From Actinomadura coerulea (GTDB lineage Bacteria > Actinomycetota > Actinomycetes > Streptosporangiales > Streptosporangiaceae), in assembly GCF_014208105.1 (NCBI RefSeq), contig NZ_JACHMQ010000001.1, positions 4,898,001 to 4,962,000 of the forward strand: a stretch of 64,000 bases of DNA, given 5' to 3'. Made by a program: the position numbers and the translations under genes. Below the pieces are notes generated by a model that saw only the letters and a program-made list of their open reading frames with translations, ran no database searches and was not told where the DNA came from. This document shows positions 7,719-18,398 of this stretch, piece by piece; within the stretch, counting starts at the first letter, position 1, and each line of letters begins with the position of its first letter.

Positions 7719-8759
7719 TCAGTCGGTCTGGGTGACCTTGTTGAGGCCGCGCGGGACGTCGGGGTCGATCCCGAGCCGGCGGGCCAGGTTCTCGACCATG
7801 ATCTGGCCGGGGACGATGAGGCCCAGCGGAGCCACCCACTCGGGGAGGGCGGGACCGGGCAGCGCGGCCGAGCACGCCTCCGCCAGCTCCGGGCCGCCGC
7901 CCACGCCGAACGCGTGCGCCCCGGCGCCCCGCACCCGGCGGGCCAGCGCGACGGTGCCGGGCAGCGTCGGCCCGGAGTCGGCGGCGACCAGCAGCGCGGG
8001 GGTCTGCGCGTCGACGACGGCGATCGGGCCGTGCAGCAGGTCGGCGTAGGACAACCCCATGGCGTGCAGGTAGCACGCCTCCTTGATCTTCAGCGCCAGC
8101 TCCAGCGCGGTCCCGAACGCGATACCGCGTCCGGAGACCACCGTACCCGGGACCTTCGCCAGGTCCTCGACGATCTCCGGCAGCGCGGGCGAGTCCTCCG
8201 TCAGCGCGATCATCCGGGCGACCTCGTCGGGGACGCGGCGCAGGTCGTCCTCGGCGACCGCGGCGCCGAGCCCGAGGCCGAGCACCGACAGCGCGGCGAG
8301 CTGCGTCGTGTAGGTCTTGGTGGCCGGCACGGCGATCTCGGCGCCCGCCCGCGTGACCAGCGCGACCTCGGCGGCCTCGGCGAGCGGCGACCCGGCGCCG
8401 TTGGTGACCGCGACCGTCCGGGCGCCGCAGTCGCGCGCCCAGTCGAGGGTCTCGACGATCTCCTCGGTCTTGCCGGACTGGCTGATCGCCACGGCCAGCA
8501 CGCCGGACAGGTCCAGGCGGCGCCGGTAGGCGGTCGCGATGGACGGCGCGGCGAGCGTCGCCAGCCGCCCGGCGTGCGCCTCCACGAGGTAGCGCCCGTA
8601 CACGGCGGCGTTGTCGGACGACCCGCGCGCGATGAACAGCACCTGCCGCGTCTCCCGCGCCAGCGCCCCGATGTCGGGCGTGCGCGGGAGGAGCGCGTCG
8701 ATCGTCCGGCGCAGCGCGTCCGGCTGCTCACCGATCTCGGCGCGCATCTGACTGGTCAT
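7719..8759 (-). CDS. double-SIS-domain glucosamine-6-phosphate deaminase/isomerase (AgaS/NagB-II type)
   Basis: This 346-residue protein has two SIS domains like the isomerase half of GlmS but no glutaminase domain. Sugar-phosphate-binding motifs are IARGSSDNAAVYGRYL at about 44-59 and AISQSGKTEE at about 92-101. The last lysine-containing segment, PRGLNKVTQTD, is typical of GlmS-like isomerases. It most likely converts glucosamine-6-P to fructose-6-P plus ammonia, a role taken by NagB in other bacteria; no nagB is visible in the window. The ATG at 8759 overlaps the nagA stop (ATGA) and is preceded by GGAGGGG. Confidence in the reaction is moderate because GalNAc-specific AgaS has the same architecture. 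Confidence 0.85.
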   Translation of the reverse strand: MTSQMRAEIGEQPDALRRTIDALLPRTPDIGALARETRQVLFIARGSSDNAAVYGRYLVEAHAGRLATLAAPSIATAYRRRLDLSGVLAVAISQSGKTEEIVETLDWARDCGARTVAVTNGAGSPLAEAAEVALVTRAGAEIAVPATKTYTTQLAALSVLGLGLGAAVAEDDLRRVPDEVARMIALTEDSPALPEIVEDLAKVPGTVVSGRGIAFGTALELALKIKEACYLHAMGLSYADLLHGPIAVVDAQTPALLVAADSGPTLPGTVALARRVRGAGAHAFGVGGGPELAEACSAALPGPALPEWVAPLGLIVPGQIMVENLARRLGIDPDVPRGLNKVTQTD

Positions 8760-9916
8760 GATCCCCCTCCGAAGACTTCCTGCCCGTTGATCCATGTCGC
8801 AAGCGCCCGGTGGTCCGGCCCCAGCCAGACCAGGTCGGCCGCGGCGCCGGGTGCGATCCGGCCGAGGTCGGGCCGGCCGACGAGGTCGGCCGGGATCCGG
8901 GTCGCGGCGTCGACCGCGGCGGCCGGGTCGACGCCGAGCGCGATCGCGTTGCCGACCGCCTCGTCCAGCCGGAGGCCGGATCCGGCGATGGTGCCGTCGG
9001 CGCGCAGCGGCGGGCCCTGCTCGGGCATGGTGATGGGCTCGCCGCCGAGGTCGTAGGTGCCGGGCGGCATCCCGGCGGCCGAGGCCGCGTCGGTGACGAG
9101 CACGACCCGTCCCGCCGCGGCCCGCAGCACCAGCGTCGCCACCTCGGGGCCGACGTGGTGCAGGTCGAGGATGAGGCCGGGGCTCAGCCGCTCGTCGATG
9201 AGCGCCTGCACGGCCACGCCCGGGTCGCGGTGGTGGACGCCGGTCTGCGCGTTGAAGATGTGGGTGACCTTGCGGGCGCCGGCGTCGGCCGCGGCGGCGA
9301 CCTGCGCGGCCGTGGCGTCGCTGTGCCCGACGCTGACCAGCACGCCGGCCGCGGTCAGGGCGCGGATCGCCTCCAGGGCGCCGTCCCGCTCGGGCGCGAG
9401 GGTGACGAGCTTGACCAGGCCCGTCTCCAGCAGCGTCGCGATGTCGGCGGGTGCGGGGTCGGTGAGGTGCGCGGCGTTGTGCGCGCCCTTGCGCTTCTCG
9501 GACAGGAACGGGCCTTCGAGGTGGACGCCGAGGACGCGGGTGCCGGGCGGCAGACCCGGCAGCAGGTCGCGGGTGCGCAGGAGCGCGTCGGCCTGCGTGC
9601 GCACCGGGGCGGTGATGAAGGTGGGGAGGAACGCGGTCACGCCCGTCTCGGGCAGGCGGGACACGACGGTGTGCCAGGCGGCCTCGTCGGCGTCCACCAT
9701 GTCGTGCCCGAAGTACCCGTTCACCTGGAGGTCGACGAGGCCGGGCGCGAGGAGGCCGTCGGGCAGGTGGACGTCCGGCGCGCCCTCCGGGCGCCCTTCT
9801 CCGGCCTCGATGACCACTCCGTCCGCCACGCGGACGTATCCCGGGGACACGACGCGGTGGGGGCCGGCCGCCGGGGTGAGGATCATCTGTTCGGCCGTGA
9901 TCAGCAGTGATGCCAT
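8756..9916 (-). CDS. nagA: N-acetylglucosamine-6-phosphate deacetylase
   Basis: This 386-residue amidohydrolase removes the acetyl group from GlcNAc-6-P produced by the PTS. Metal and substrate motifs are all present: GHDMVDADE near residue 68, VHLEGPFLSEKRKGAHN (metal Glu), SVGHSDATAAQ, VTHIFNAQTGVHHR, and LVTDAASAAG with catalytic Asp276. It is the first gene of the minus-strand operon and overlaps the SIS gene by 4 bp. The promoter region upstream holds a DasR-type operator at 9971-9996. Confidence 0.95.
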   Translation of the reverse strand: MASLLITAEQMILTPAAGPHRVVSPGYVRVADGVVIEAGEGRPEGAPDVHLPDGLLAPGLVDLQVNGYFGHDMVDADEAAWHTVVSRLPETGVTAFLPTFITAPVRTQADALLRTRDLLPGLPPGTRVLGVHLEGPFLSEKRKGAHNAAHLTDPAPADIATLLETGLVKLVTLAPERDGALEAIRALTAAGVLVSVGHSDATAAQVAAAADAGARKVTHIFNAQTGVHHRDPGVAVQALIDERLSPGLILDLHHVGPEVATLVLRAAAGRVVLVTDAASAAGMPPGTYDLGGEPITMPEQGPPLRADGTIAGSGLRLDEAVGNAIALGVDPAAAVDAATRIPADLVGRPDLGRIAPGAAADLVWLGPDHRALATWINGQEVFGGGS

Positions 9917-9970
9917 GGGGGCGCGCTCTCTGTGACGCGATGGTTCGCGGTTGGGTTCCTCCGGATACCA

Positions 9971-9996
9971 ACTGGTCTAGTCCGGACTAGACCAGT
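9971..9996. promoter_or_regulatory. enlarged DasR-type operator (dre), nag-operon side
   Basis: This is a perfect 26-bp palindrome with outer arms ACTGGTCTAG and CTAGACCAGT around TCCGGA. The known DasR core is TGGTCTAGACCA. Here 9973-9984 and 9983-9994 each match that 12-mer at 10 of 12 positions, so the site reads as two dre cores offset by exactly 10 bp. It lies 55-80 bp upstream of the nagA start. Confidence 0.88.
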
Positions 9997-10243
9997 ACGC
10001 ACCATACTCCACGAATCGGAGGGAGATGAAGACGCGGGGCGGAACTTCGTCCGGGACCCGGGCCGCCGCGGGAGTTCCGGCCGCCGGAACGCGGGAAGGG
10101 GAGCCGGAAATGGTCATGAAGGCGCGCCGCGAACCGGAGGCGCCGTCCGGCACCCGGGCCCGACCTGCGCATTTGTCGATCTTGGCGTCGCCGGTGCGTG
10201 ATCGGGCCGTTACGAATTCGTGCATTGACATGCCTTTCGGTGC

Positions 10244-10269
10244 TGTGGTCTAGTCCGGCCTAGACCAGT
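10244..10269. promoter_or_regulatory. enlarged DasR-type operator (dre), regulator side
   Basis: This is a near-perfect copy of the 26-bp site at 9971-9996: TGGTCTAG at 10246-10253, TCCGGC, then CTAGACCAGT to 10269. It has the same 10-bp offset of two degenerate dre cores. It lies about 100 bp upstream of the regulator start, just after a TTGACA hexamer, and would permit autoregulation of the regulator and control of EIIC. Confidence 0.87.
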
Positions 10270-10370
10270 ACGAACCAAATCGAATACCGTCGAACGACCG
10301 ACCAGCCCACCCATCCGTCGAAACCCGGCGAATCCCATCGATCCGGCCACCGGCCATCGAGGAAACCCCC

Positions 10371-11111
10371 GTGACGACCATCGACCCGCACAGCCCCGTA
10401 CCGAAGTACTTCCAGCTCCGCGCCATCCTTCTCGACCTCATCGAGAGCGCGGAACTGCCCGTCGACGCCCCGATCCCCTCGGAGCGCGAGCTGTGCGTCC
10501 GGTACCGGCTGTCCCGCATGACCGTCCGGCAGGGCGTCGACCAGCTGGTGTCCGAGGGGCGGCTCTACCGCGTCCCCGGCAAGGGCACCTTCGTCGCCCG
10601 GCCCAAGATCGAGATGCCGCTGCGGCTCGTCTCGTTCACCGAGGACATGCTGGCCCGCGGACTGCGGCCCGGCGCCGTCGACCTGGACCGGCGCACGGTC
10701 CCGGCAGACGCGCGCCTCGCCCGCATCTTCGACGTCGAGCCGGGCACGCAGATCCACGTCATCGAGCGGCTGCGCACCGCCGACGGGGAACCCATGGCAC
10801 TCGAACGCGCGCATATCCTGGCCTCGCTCGCACCCGACCTGCTCGATCGCAGGCTCGCCGACCGCTCCCTGTACGGCGTCCTCGAAGCGGTCTACGGGCT
10901 CGTCTTCGACGCGGGCGACCAGACCATCGACGCCAGCCTGGCCGACGCCGCCGACGCCAGGCACCTGCAGATCGCCCGGGGCAGTGCCGTGCTGCTCCTG
11001 CAACGGCGCTCCTACACCGGAGGAGTGTGCGCCGAGCTGGGCGTGTCGACCTACAGGGCGGACCGCTACCAGATCCACACGGCCCTCGGAAATCCCCCGC
11101 CGCACTCCTGA
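10371..11111 (+). CDS. dasR: GntR-family (HutC subfamily) regulator, DasR orthologue
   Basis: This 246-residue protein has the GntR winged helix at residues about 10-77 (IPSERELCVRYRLSRMTVRQ, then GRLYRVPGKGTFVARPK) and a UTRA effector domain from about 85 to 240 (LVSFTEDMLARGLRPG, HVIERLRTADGEPMALER). DasR represses GlcNAc uptake and chitin genes and is released by glucosamine-6-P or GlcNAc-6-P. The DasR-type operators on both sides of its promoter and the EIIC gene 23 bp downstream support the assignment. Start GTG at 10371 follows GAGGAAA. Confidence 0.9.
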   Translation: MTTIDPHSPVPKYFQLRAILLDLIESAELPVDAPIPSERELCVRYRLSRMTVRQGVDQLVSEGRLYRVPGKGTFVARPKIEMPLRLVSFTEDMLARGLRPGAVDLDRRTVPADARLARIFDVEPGTQIHVIERLRTADGEPMALERAHILASLAPDLLDRRLADRSLYGVLEAVYGLVFDAGDQTIDASLADAADARHLQIARGSAVLLLQRRSYTGGVCAELGVSTYRADRYQIHTALGNPPPHS

Positions 11112-11134
11112 AACCCCTGAGGAGGAACCTCGCG

Positions 11135-12505
11135 ATGACTGCGACAACAGTGGACTCCGCGCCGCGCCGAGGGTCGAGCGCCCTCGCGGTACTGCAGCGG
11201 ATCGGCCGCAGCCTGATGCTGCCGATCGCCGTGCTGCCCGCCGCCGCGCTGCTGCTCCGGTTCGGCCAGCCCGACATGCTCGGCGCGGACGGCCTCGGCT
11301 GGAACCGCGTCGCCGAGGTCGTCGGCGGCGCGGGCCAGGCCCTGTTCAGCTTCCTGCCGCTGCTGTTCGCGGTCGGCGTGGCGATCGGGTTCGCCCGCAA
11401 GTCCGACGGATCCACCGCGCTCGCCGCCGTGGTCGGATACCTGGTCTTCGACCAGGTATCCAAGATCATGTTCTCGCACAGCGACGAGCTCAAGGGCAAC
11501 GTACTGATCACCAAGATGGTGGACGGGGCGCCCAAGGAGGTCATCGACTTCGGGGCCAAGAACCCCACCGACGTCCTCGGCGGCATCCTCATCGGCGTCG
11601 TCGCCGCACTGCTCTACCAGCGCTTCTACCGGGTGAAGCTGCCCACCTACCTGGCGTTCTTCGGCGGCCGGCGGTTCGTCCCGATCGTCACGGCGCTCGC
11701 CGCCCTGGTGCTCGGCGTCCTGATCGGCTTCATCTGGCCGGTGTTCGGCAGCTGGCTGACCGACTTCGGCAACTGGATCACCGGCGCGGGCGCCGCCGGC
11801 GCCGGCATCTACGGCGTCATCAACCGCCTGCTGCTGCCGTTCGGCCTGCACCACATCCCGAACTCGCTGATCTGGTTCGTCTTCGGCTCCTACAACGGCC
11901 CGGACGGCACCGTGCACGGCGAGATCAACCGGTACCTGGCCGGCGACCCGCACGCGGGCGGCTTCCTCGCCGGGTTCTTCCCCGTCCTGATGTTCGGCCT
12001 GCCCGGCGCCGCCCTGGCCATCTGGCGCGCCGCTCCCCCGCACCGCCGCCCGGCGGTCGGCGGCATCATGATCTCCGCCGCGCTCACCGCGTTCGTCACC
12101 GGCGTCACCGAGCCGATCGAGTTCGCCTTCATGTTCGTCGCGCCCGTCCTGTACGGGGTGCACGTCGTCCTCACCGGCATCTCGATGGCGGTGCTGGAGG
12201 CGGCCGGGGCCCAGCTCGGCTTCGGCTTCTCCGCGGGCGGCATCGACCTGCTGCTCAACGCCTCGAAGGACAACACCAAGGGCCTGTGGCTCATCCTCGG
12301 CATGGGCGTCCTGTACTTCTTCCTGTACTACTTCATCTTCAAGTTCCTGATCACGAAGTTCAACTTCGCGACCCCCGGCCGCGAGCCCGAGGACGAGGAG
12401 TCGACGGCCGTCGACGCGGGGGCCGACCCCGAGCTCGCGGGCGGCGGGAAGAAGAAGAGGAACCGCAAGGGCACCGCCGAGCCGCAGAACTCCGCGGCGG
12501 GCTGA
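11135..12505 (+). CDS. nagE: PTS EIIC component, GlcNAc permease (NagE-like)
   Basis: This 456-residue membrane protein of the glucose/GlcNAc EIIC family has about ten membrane segments, with the family marks MLPIAVLPAAALLLR, FGLHHIPNSLIWF, and GVTEPIEFAFMFVAP (substrate-site Glu in TEPIEF). It moves GlcNAc inward while EIIB phosphorylates it. It lacks fused EIIA/EIIB domains; those are encoded at 6970 and 7455. The C-terminal 45 residues are charged (DEEST, GGKKKRNRK) and probably cytosolic. Start ATG at 11135 follows GAGGAGGAAC. Two hairpins end the transcript. Confidence 0.93.
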   Translation: MTATTVDSAPRRGSSALAVLQRIGRSLMLPIAVLPAAALLLRFGQPDMLGADGLGWNRVAEVVGGAGQALFSFLPLLFAVGVAIGFARKSDGSTALAAVVGYLVFDQVSKIMFSHSDELKGNVLITKMVDGAPKEVIDFGAKNPTDVLGGILIGVVAALLYQRFYRVKLPTYLAFFGGRRFVPIVTALAALVLGVLIGFIWPVFGSWLTDFGNWITGAGAAGAGIYGVINRLLLPFGLHHIPNSLIWFVFGSYNGPDGTVHGEINRYLAGDPHAGGFLAGFFPVLMFGLPGAALAIWRAAPPHRRPAVGGIMISAALTAFVTGVTEPIEFAFMFVAPVLYGVHVVLTGISMAVLEAAGAQLGFGFSAGGIDLLLNASKDNTKGLWLILGMGVLYFFLYYFIFKFLITKFNFATPGREPEDEESTAVDAGADPELAGGGKKKRNRKGTAEPQNSAAG

Positions 12506-12514
12506 GCCCTCCTC

Positions 12515-12545
12515 CGAGTCCCGGGCCCCCGCACCCCGGGACTCG
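12515..12545 (+). terminator. hairpin after nagE, first of two
   Basis: An 11-bp perfect stem (CGAGTCCCGGG / CCCGGGACTCG) with a 9-base loop starts 10 bp after the nagE stop. It has no T-run, so it may only slow polymerase or stabilise the mRNA 3' end. Confidence 0.5.
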
Positions 12546-12551
12546 CTCCCG

Positions 12552-12587
12552 AAGGCGGCGGGACGCACTCGCGTCCCGCCGCCTTTT
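12552..12587 (+). terminator. rho-independent terminator of dasR-nagE
   Basis: A 15-bp perfect stem, AAGGCGGCGGGACGC paired with its complement across an ACTC loop, is followed by TTTT. It is a classical intrinsic terminator in the plus direction and, having A at the other side, may also work in reverse. Confidence 0.88.
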
Positions 12588-12680
12588 CACATTCCCGTTA
12601 CGGGAGCGGCCGTATGCGGTCAGGACGTATTTTCCACAAGCTTCGTGACTCCTGGTTCAAAAAGCGATTCAGGAGGTTTC

Positions 12681-13151
12681 ATGGTGCGTCCGGTCAGAAC
12701 CCGGGCCGTTCGGTTCGTCAGGTACCGCCCGACCCCGGCCGTGCACGGAGCACTGGCGTTGCGGCCCTCGGCGGGGCCCGCGCCGCGGGGGCCGGGGCTG
12801 CGGCTCGTCCGTCCCGCGGACGGGGAGGACGCGGAGGTCCAGGCCGTCGCGGACGCGGCGGTGCGGCTCGCCGTGGACGTCCTCGCGGGGACGCGGCCGC
12901 CGCACCAGCTGTCGCTCGTGGCCGTCCCGGCGGTCTGCCGGGAGATCGTCGCCCAGCTCGGCCCGCGGGCGCGCGGCGCACGGGTCGTCCCGCCGAAGGT
13001 GCTGTCGACGCGCTCGCAGCGGCCGGCGCCCGACGTCGCCGAGGCGGTCGCCCTGGTCGTCGTGGCGGGACGCGTCCACGCGCTGGCCCTGCGGCTGGAG
13101 CACGCGCGGGGACGGTGGCGCTGCACGGCGCTGGAGACGACGGCGCCCTGA
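12681..13151 (+). CDS. Rv3235-like protein of unknown function
   Basis: This is a 156-residue protein starting at ATG 12681, right after AGGAGGTTTC. The first 45 residues are basic and Pro-rich. The rest forms a compact alpha/beta domain: VQAVADAAVRLAVDVLAGTRPP, then LVAVPAVCREIV, and a final strand pair VVVAGRVHALALRLEH...RWRCTALE. This matches what I know of the Rv3235/DUF6459 family found beside secA in actinomycetes. Its function is not established; fixed linkage to secA suggests an envelope or secretion role. It converges on secA with a strong shared terminator between. Confidence 0.75.
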   Translation: MVRPVRTRAVRFVRYRPTPAVHGALALRPSAGPAPRGPGLRLVRPADGEDAEVQAVADAAVRLAVDVLAGTRPPHQLSLVAVPAVCREIVAQLGPRARGARVVPPKVLSTRSQRPAPDVAEAVALVVVAGRVHALALRLEHARGRWRCTALETTAP

Positions 13152-13174
13152 CCTGCGGGAACGGGCCCTGACAT

Positions 13175-13214
13175 GCGGAAGCGGCCTCCCGAGGCTTCGG
13201 GGGGCCGCTTCCGC
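13175..13214. terminator. bidirectional terminator between Rv3235-like gene and secA
   Basis: A 12-bp perfect stem GCGGAAGCGGCC / GGCCGCTTCCGC, extended inward by further G-C pairs, sits between convergent genes, 24 bp after one stop and 27 bp before the other. It has no long T-run but its position fits termination for both strands. Confidence 0.75.
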
Positions 13215-13240
13215 GCGTCCTGCTCGTGCTCTCCGGCGGC

Positions 13241-16108
<2,868 letters not shown>

Positions 16109-16166
16109 TCTCGAAGGCTCCTTGCAGATCGTGGGTCACCGCTCCAGGCGGCGCGCACACCACACG

Positions 16167-16182
16167 TACGATGCCCATCGTA
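16167..16182. promoter_or_regulatory. 7-bp inverted repeat upstream of secA
   Basis: TACGATG and CATCGTA arms with a 2-bp centre lie 59 bp upstream of the secA GTG, in the 182-bp divergent gap with the small membrane protein. TACGAT on the minus strand also resembles a -10 element. It could be an operator or chance; no second copy is seen. Confidence 0.35.
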
Positions 16183-16290
16183 GGCGAGACCCAGAATGGT
16201 CTAGGTCACTCCGGAGCGCAATCCGCAGAGCGCCCCGTTTGACTTTCGGGGCCTCGGAGAAGATGTCACACACCTCAGGAGGGAGCCGCA

Positions 16291-16629
16291 ATGTCGGAAG
16301 AGTCGCACGGTTCGCACGCCGGACGGCCGAGTTCGTGGATCGCCGTCGCCGTCATCTTCGCCGGTTTCGTGGTAGGCGGCGTCGGGCTGTGCCTGGGCCC
16401 CATGTGGGTCATGTTCTGGGCCGGCGGCGGCATCGTCGTGCTCGGCCTGCTCGTCAGCTGGGTCGTCCACCTGTTCTCCGACGTGGTCGTGGACGCGCCC
16501 CGCGTCATCCCCGAGATCGTCGACTACTCGCTGTTCGGAACCCAATCCGACAAGCGGCGCGGCGGCAAGGCCGGCGAGGTCCTGGACACCCCCGTGGCCA
16601 CCGACACCCAGCAGGCCCCCCACGGCTGA
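16291..16629 (+). CDS. small two-helix membrane protein (HGxxPAAW-type)
   Basis: This 112-residue protein begins MSEESHGSHAGRPSSW, a variant of the HG..PAAW start that names this actinobacterial family. Two transmembrane helices follow directly (about residues 18-40 and 43-65: VIFAGFVVGGVGLCLGP and MFWAGGGIVVLGLLVSW). A soluble tail of about 45 residues contains VDYSLFGTQSDKRRGGK. Function unknown. RBS AGGAGGGAG is 7 bases before the ATG. It diverges from secA. Confidence 0.8.
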   Translation: MSEESHGSHAGRPSSWIAVAVIFAGFVVGGVGLCLGPMWVMFWAGGGIVVLGLLVSWVVHLFSDVVVDAPRVIPEIVDYSLFGTQSDKRRGGKAGEVLDTPVATDTQQAPHG

Positions 16630-17102
16630 CCTCCCGCCAAGGCCCCCGAAAGCCGCCCCCGGCCCGGCCGCCCTCGCCCCAGCGAGCGCCCGCCCCCGGC
16701 GGGCGGCTTCCTGCCTCCCACCCCCGAAACAGGGCCCTAACCCTTCCAACCGATCCCCAAGCAAGCACCCACCACCACCGCTCCCGAGCAGTGCAGCCCC
16801 ACCCCAGAGGACGGCCGCAGCCCAGGCGACAGTCGCTGAAACCGAGGCGCCTTCCGGCCCCCTCCGCCTCCGCCGTACCCGCACCCACCCTTCAACAAGG
16901 CTTGCCCCCAGGCGAGCCTCAGAAGGCGGCTGCGGGAGGCAGGGGCGGCTCCCTTCCCCGGTTCCCCCGGGGCTGCGCGGCGCTGCCGGAGAGCCTCTGA
17001 GCAGGACTTACGCGCTTCCAGAGGGTGGGCCGGTCCTGGTTACGGCTGTGGAGGCCGGGGTGGCTTCCTCGGCCTGCAGCCGTCGGCGAGTCGGGCGGGG
17101 GT
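16630..17102. other. intergenic region, C-rich, one hairpin
   Basis: There is no gene here that I can support; frames on both strands are Pro/Arg/Gly-rich composition artefacts. The only clear structure is a GC hairpin at 16687-16705 (CGCCCGCC-ccc-GGCGGGCG), about 60 bp after the small membrane protein gene, a possible terminator without a T-run. The plus strand is strongly C-rich from 16640 to 16900. Confidence 0.5.
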
Positions 17103-18344
17103 TCAGGAGGGGGATGTGGCGGTCAGGGCGGTTTTCAGGAGGGCGGGGGGCAGGGCGGTCCGCTCTATGCGGACGTCGTCGCAGCCGACCCACGTCGCGG
17201 CGCGCCACAGGGCGGTGGCCAGGGCCGTCGCCGATGATTCCGTGCGGGCGGCGGTGCGGGTCGCCCAGGGCTCCATGGACACCTGGCGGGCGATGAGCGT
17301 GCGGCCCTCCCTCGCGGGGTCGACGCGTCCGATGAGGCGCCCGCCGGCCAGGAGCGGCATCGCGAAGTAGCCGTGGACTCGCTTGGCCTTCGGGACGTAC
17401 GCCTCCAGGCGGTGGTCGAAGCCGAAGACGCGTGAGGCGCGGGCCCGGTCCCATACGAGGGAGTCGAAGGGCGAGAGCAGCGCGGTGGCGTGCCTGCCCT
17501 TGGGCGGTGAGGCCAGCGCGCCGGGGTCGGCCCAGGCGCGCTGGGTCCAGCCGGCGACCTCGACGGGGACCAGGCCGGCGGCCTCCACCACGCGGTCGAC
17601 CTGGTCCTGCTTGATCCGGTAGTAGTCGGCGAGGTCGCCGCGGGTGGCCACGCCGAGGGCCCGTCCGGCGCGGGCGACGAGGGCGGTCAGGCAGGCGTCG
17701 TCGTCAAGGTCCCGCGCGAGGAGCTCACCGGGGACGGCCCGCTCGGCGAGGTCGTACACGCGGCGCCAGCCGACCCGCTCGACGCAGACGACCTCGCCGA
17801 TGTCCAGCAGCCACTCGATGCCGATCTTGTGGTCGCTCCAGTCCCACCAGTCGGCGCTCGCCTTGGCGCCGCCGAGCTCCTTGGTGGTGAGGGGGCCGCC
17901 CGCGGCGAGCCGGGCGCGGATCTCGTCGCAGACGCCTTCGGGGACCTTGTGCCAGCGCCAGCCGCGGCGCAGGTAGGCGCGGCGCCGGAACGCGAACAGC
18001 GGCCAGTCGGCCATGGGAAGGATGGACGCGGCGTGCGCCCAGTACTCGAAGGTGCCGCCGGCCGAACCGCTCGCGGGTGGCGCGGGCTTCGTGGAGCGGC
18101 GTGCCCCGGATCCGGCGGCCCGCCGCCCGCCCCAGTAGGCGGCCTCGATCCTGTCGCGCCCGACCGGCCCGAGGCGGGCGTAGGGCACCAGCTCGTGGGA
18201 CCGGGCCAGCACCGAGATCGTGTCGAGCTGGACGGCGCCGAGCCGTTCCAGCATCGCCGGCACGCCCCCCTTCGGGCGCGCCCCCAGGAAGCCCTGGGCG
18301 CGCAGCTGGAGCCGCCGTGCCTCGTCCGCGCTGAGTTCCACCAC
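17103..18344 (-). CDS. winged-helix protein of the YcaQ family
   Basis: This is a protein of about 413 residues with the YcaQ/AlkX-type winged-helix architecture: LSADEARRLQLRAQGFLG near the start, MLERLGAVQLDTISVLARSHELVPYARLG, DRIEAAYWGG, and near the end LIGRVDPAREGRTL. In E. coli the relative is a DNA glycosylase that unhooks interstrand crosslinks, so a DNA-repair role is likely but not proven here. The usual start is not obvious: GTG at 18344 gives a family-like N-terminus, while TTG at 18374 would add ten residues; neither has a clear Shine-Dalgarno. The tail ends LLKTALTATSPS. Confidence 0.8.
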   Translation of the reverse strand: MVELSADEARRLQLRAQGFLGARPKGGVPAMLERLGAVQLDTISVLARSHELVPYARLGPVGRDRIEAAYWGGRRAAGSGARRSTKPAPPASGSAGGTFEYWAHAASILPMADWPLFAFRRRAYLRRGWRWHKVPEGVCDEIRARLAAGGPLTTKELGGAKASADWWDWSDHKIGIEWLLDIGEVVCVERVGWRRVYDLAERAVPGELLARDLDDDACLTALVARAGRALGVATRGDLADYYRIKQDQVDRVVEAAGLVPVEVAGWTQRAWADPGALASPPKGRHATALLSPFDSLVWDRARASRVFGFDHRLEAYVPKAKRVHGYFAMPLLAGGRLIGRVDPAREGRTLIARQVSMEPWATRTAARTESSATALATALWRAATWVGCDDVRIERTALPPALLKTALTATSPS

Positions 18345-18398
18345 GCCGGTGATGCTACGACACGACACCGACAAAGCCGGAATGCCGGTCGCGCCGAC

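Larger units (their letters stand above)
9917..10370. promoter_or_regulatory. divergent promoter region of the nag operon and the dasR-like gene
   Basis: This is the 454-bp gap between nagA (minus) and the GntR regulator (plus). It holds two DasR-type operators, listed separately. A TTGACA hexamer lies at 10225-10230 about 17 bp upstream of the second operator, so a plus-strand promoter would have its -10 inside that operator, consistent with repression. Between the operators (9997-10243) a 75-codon frame starts at ATG 10026 after GGAGGGAG, but its composition is not convincing and I do not call it a gene. Confidence 0.7.

Noticed and set aside
10026..10253. A 75-codon frame between the two DasR operators with a G-rich sequence before its ATG
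   Set aside because: The RBS is too close, the protein has no pattern, and the frame runs into the second operator.
16201..16290. TTGACT at about 16242 as a promoter for the small membrane protein
   Set aside because: The -35 is good but no acceptable -10 follows at 16-19 bp, so I did not list it as a feature.
16640..17000. Gly-rich frames on the minus strand in a C-rich gap
   Set aside because: They are low-complexity composition artefacts of the C-rich strand, with no start context.
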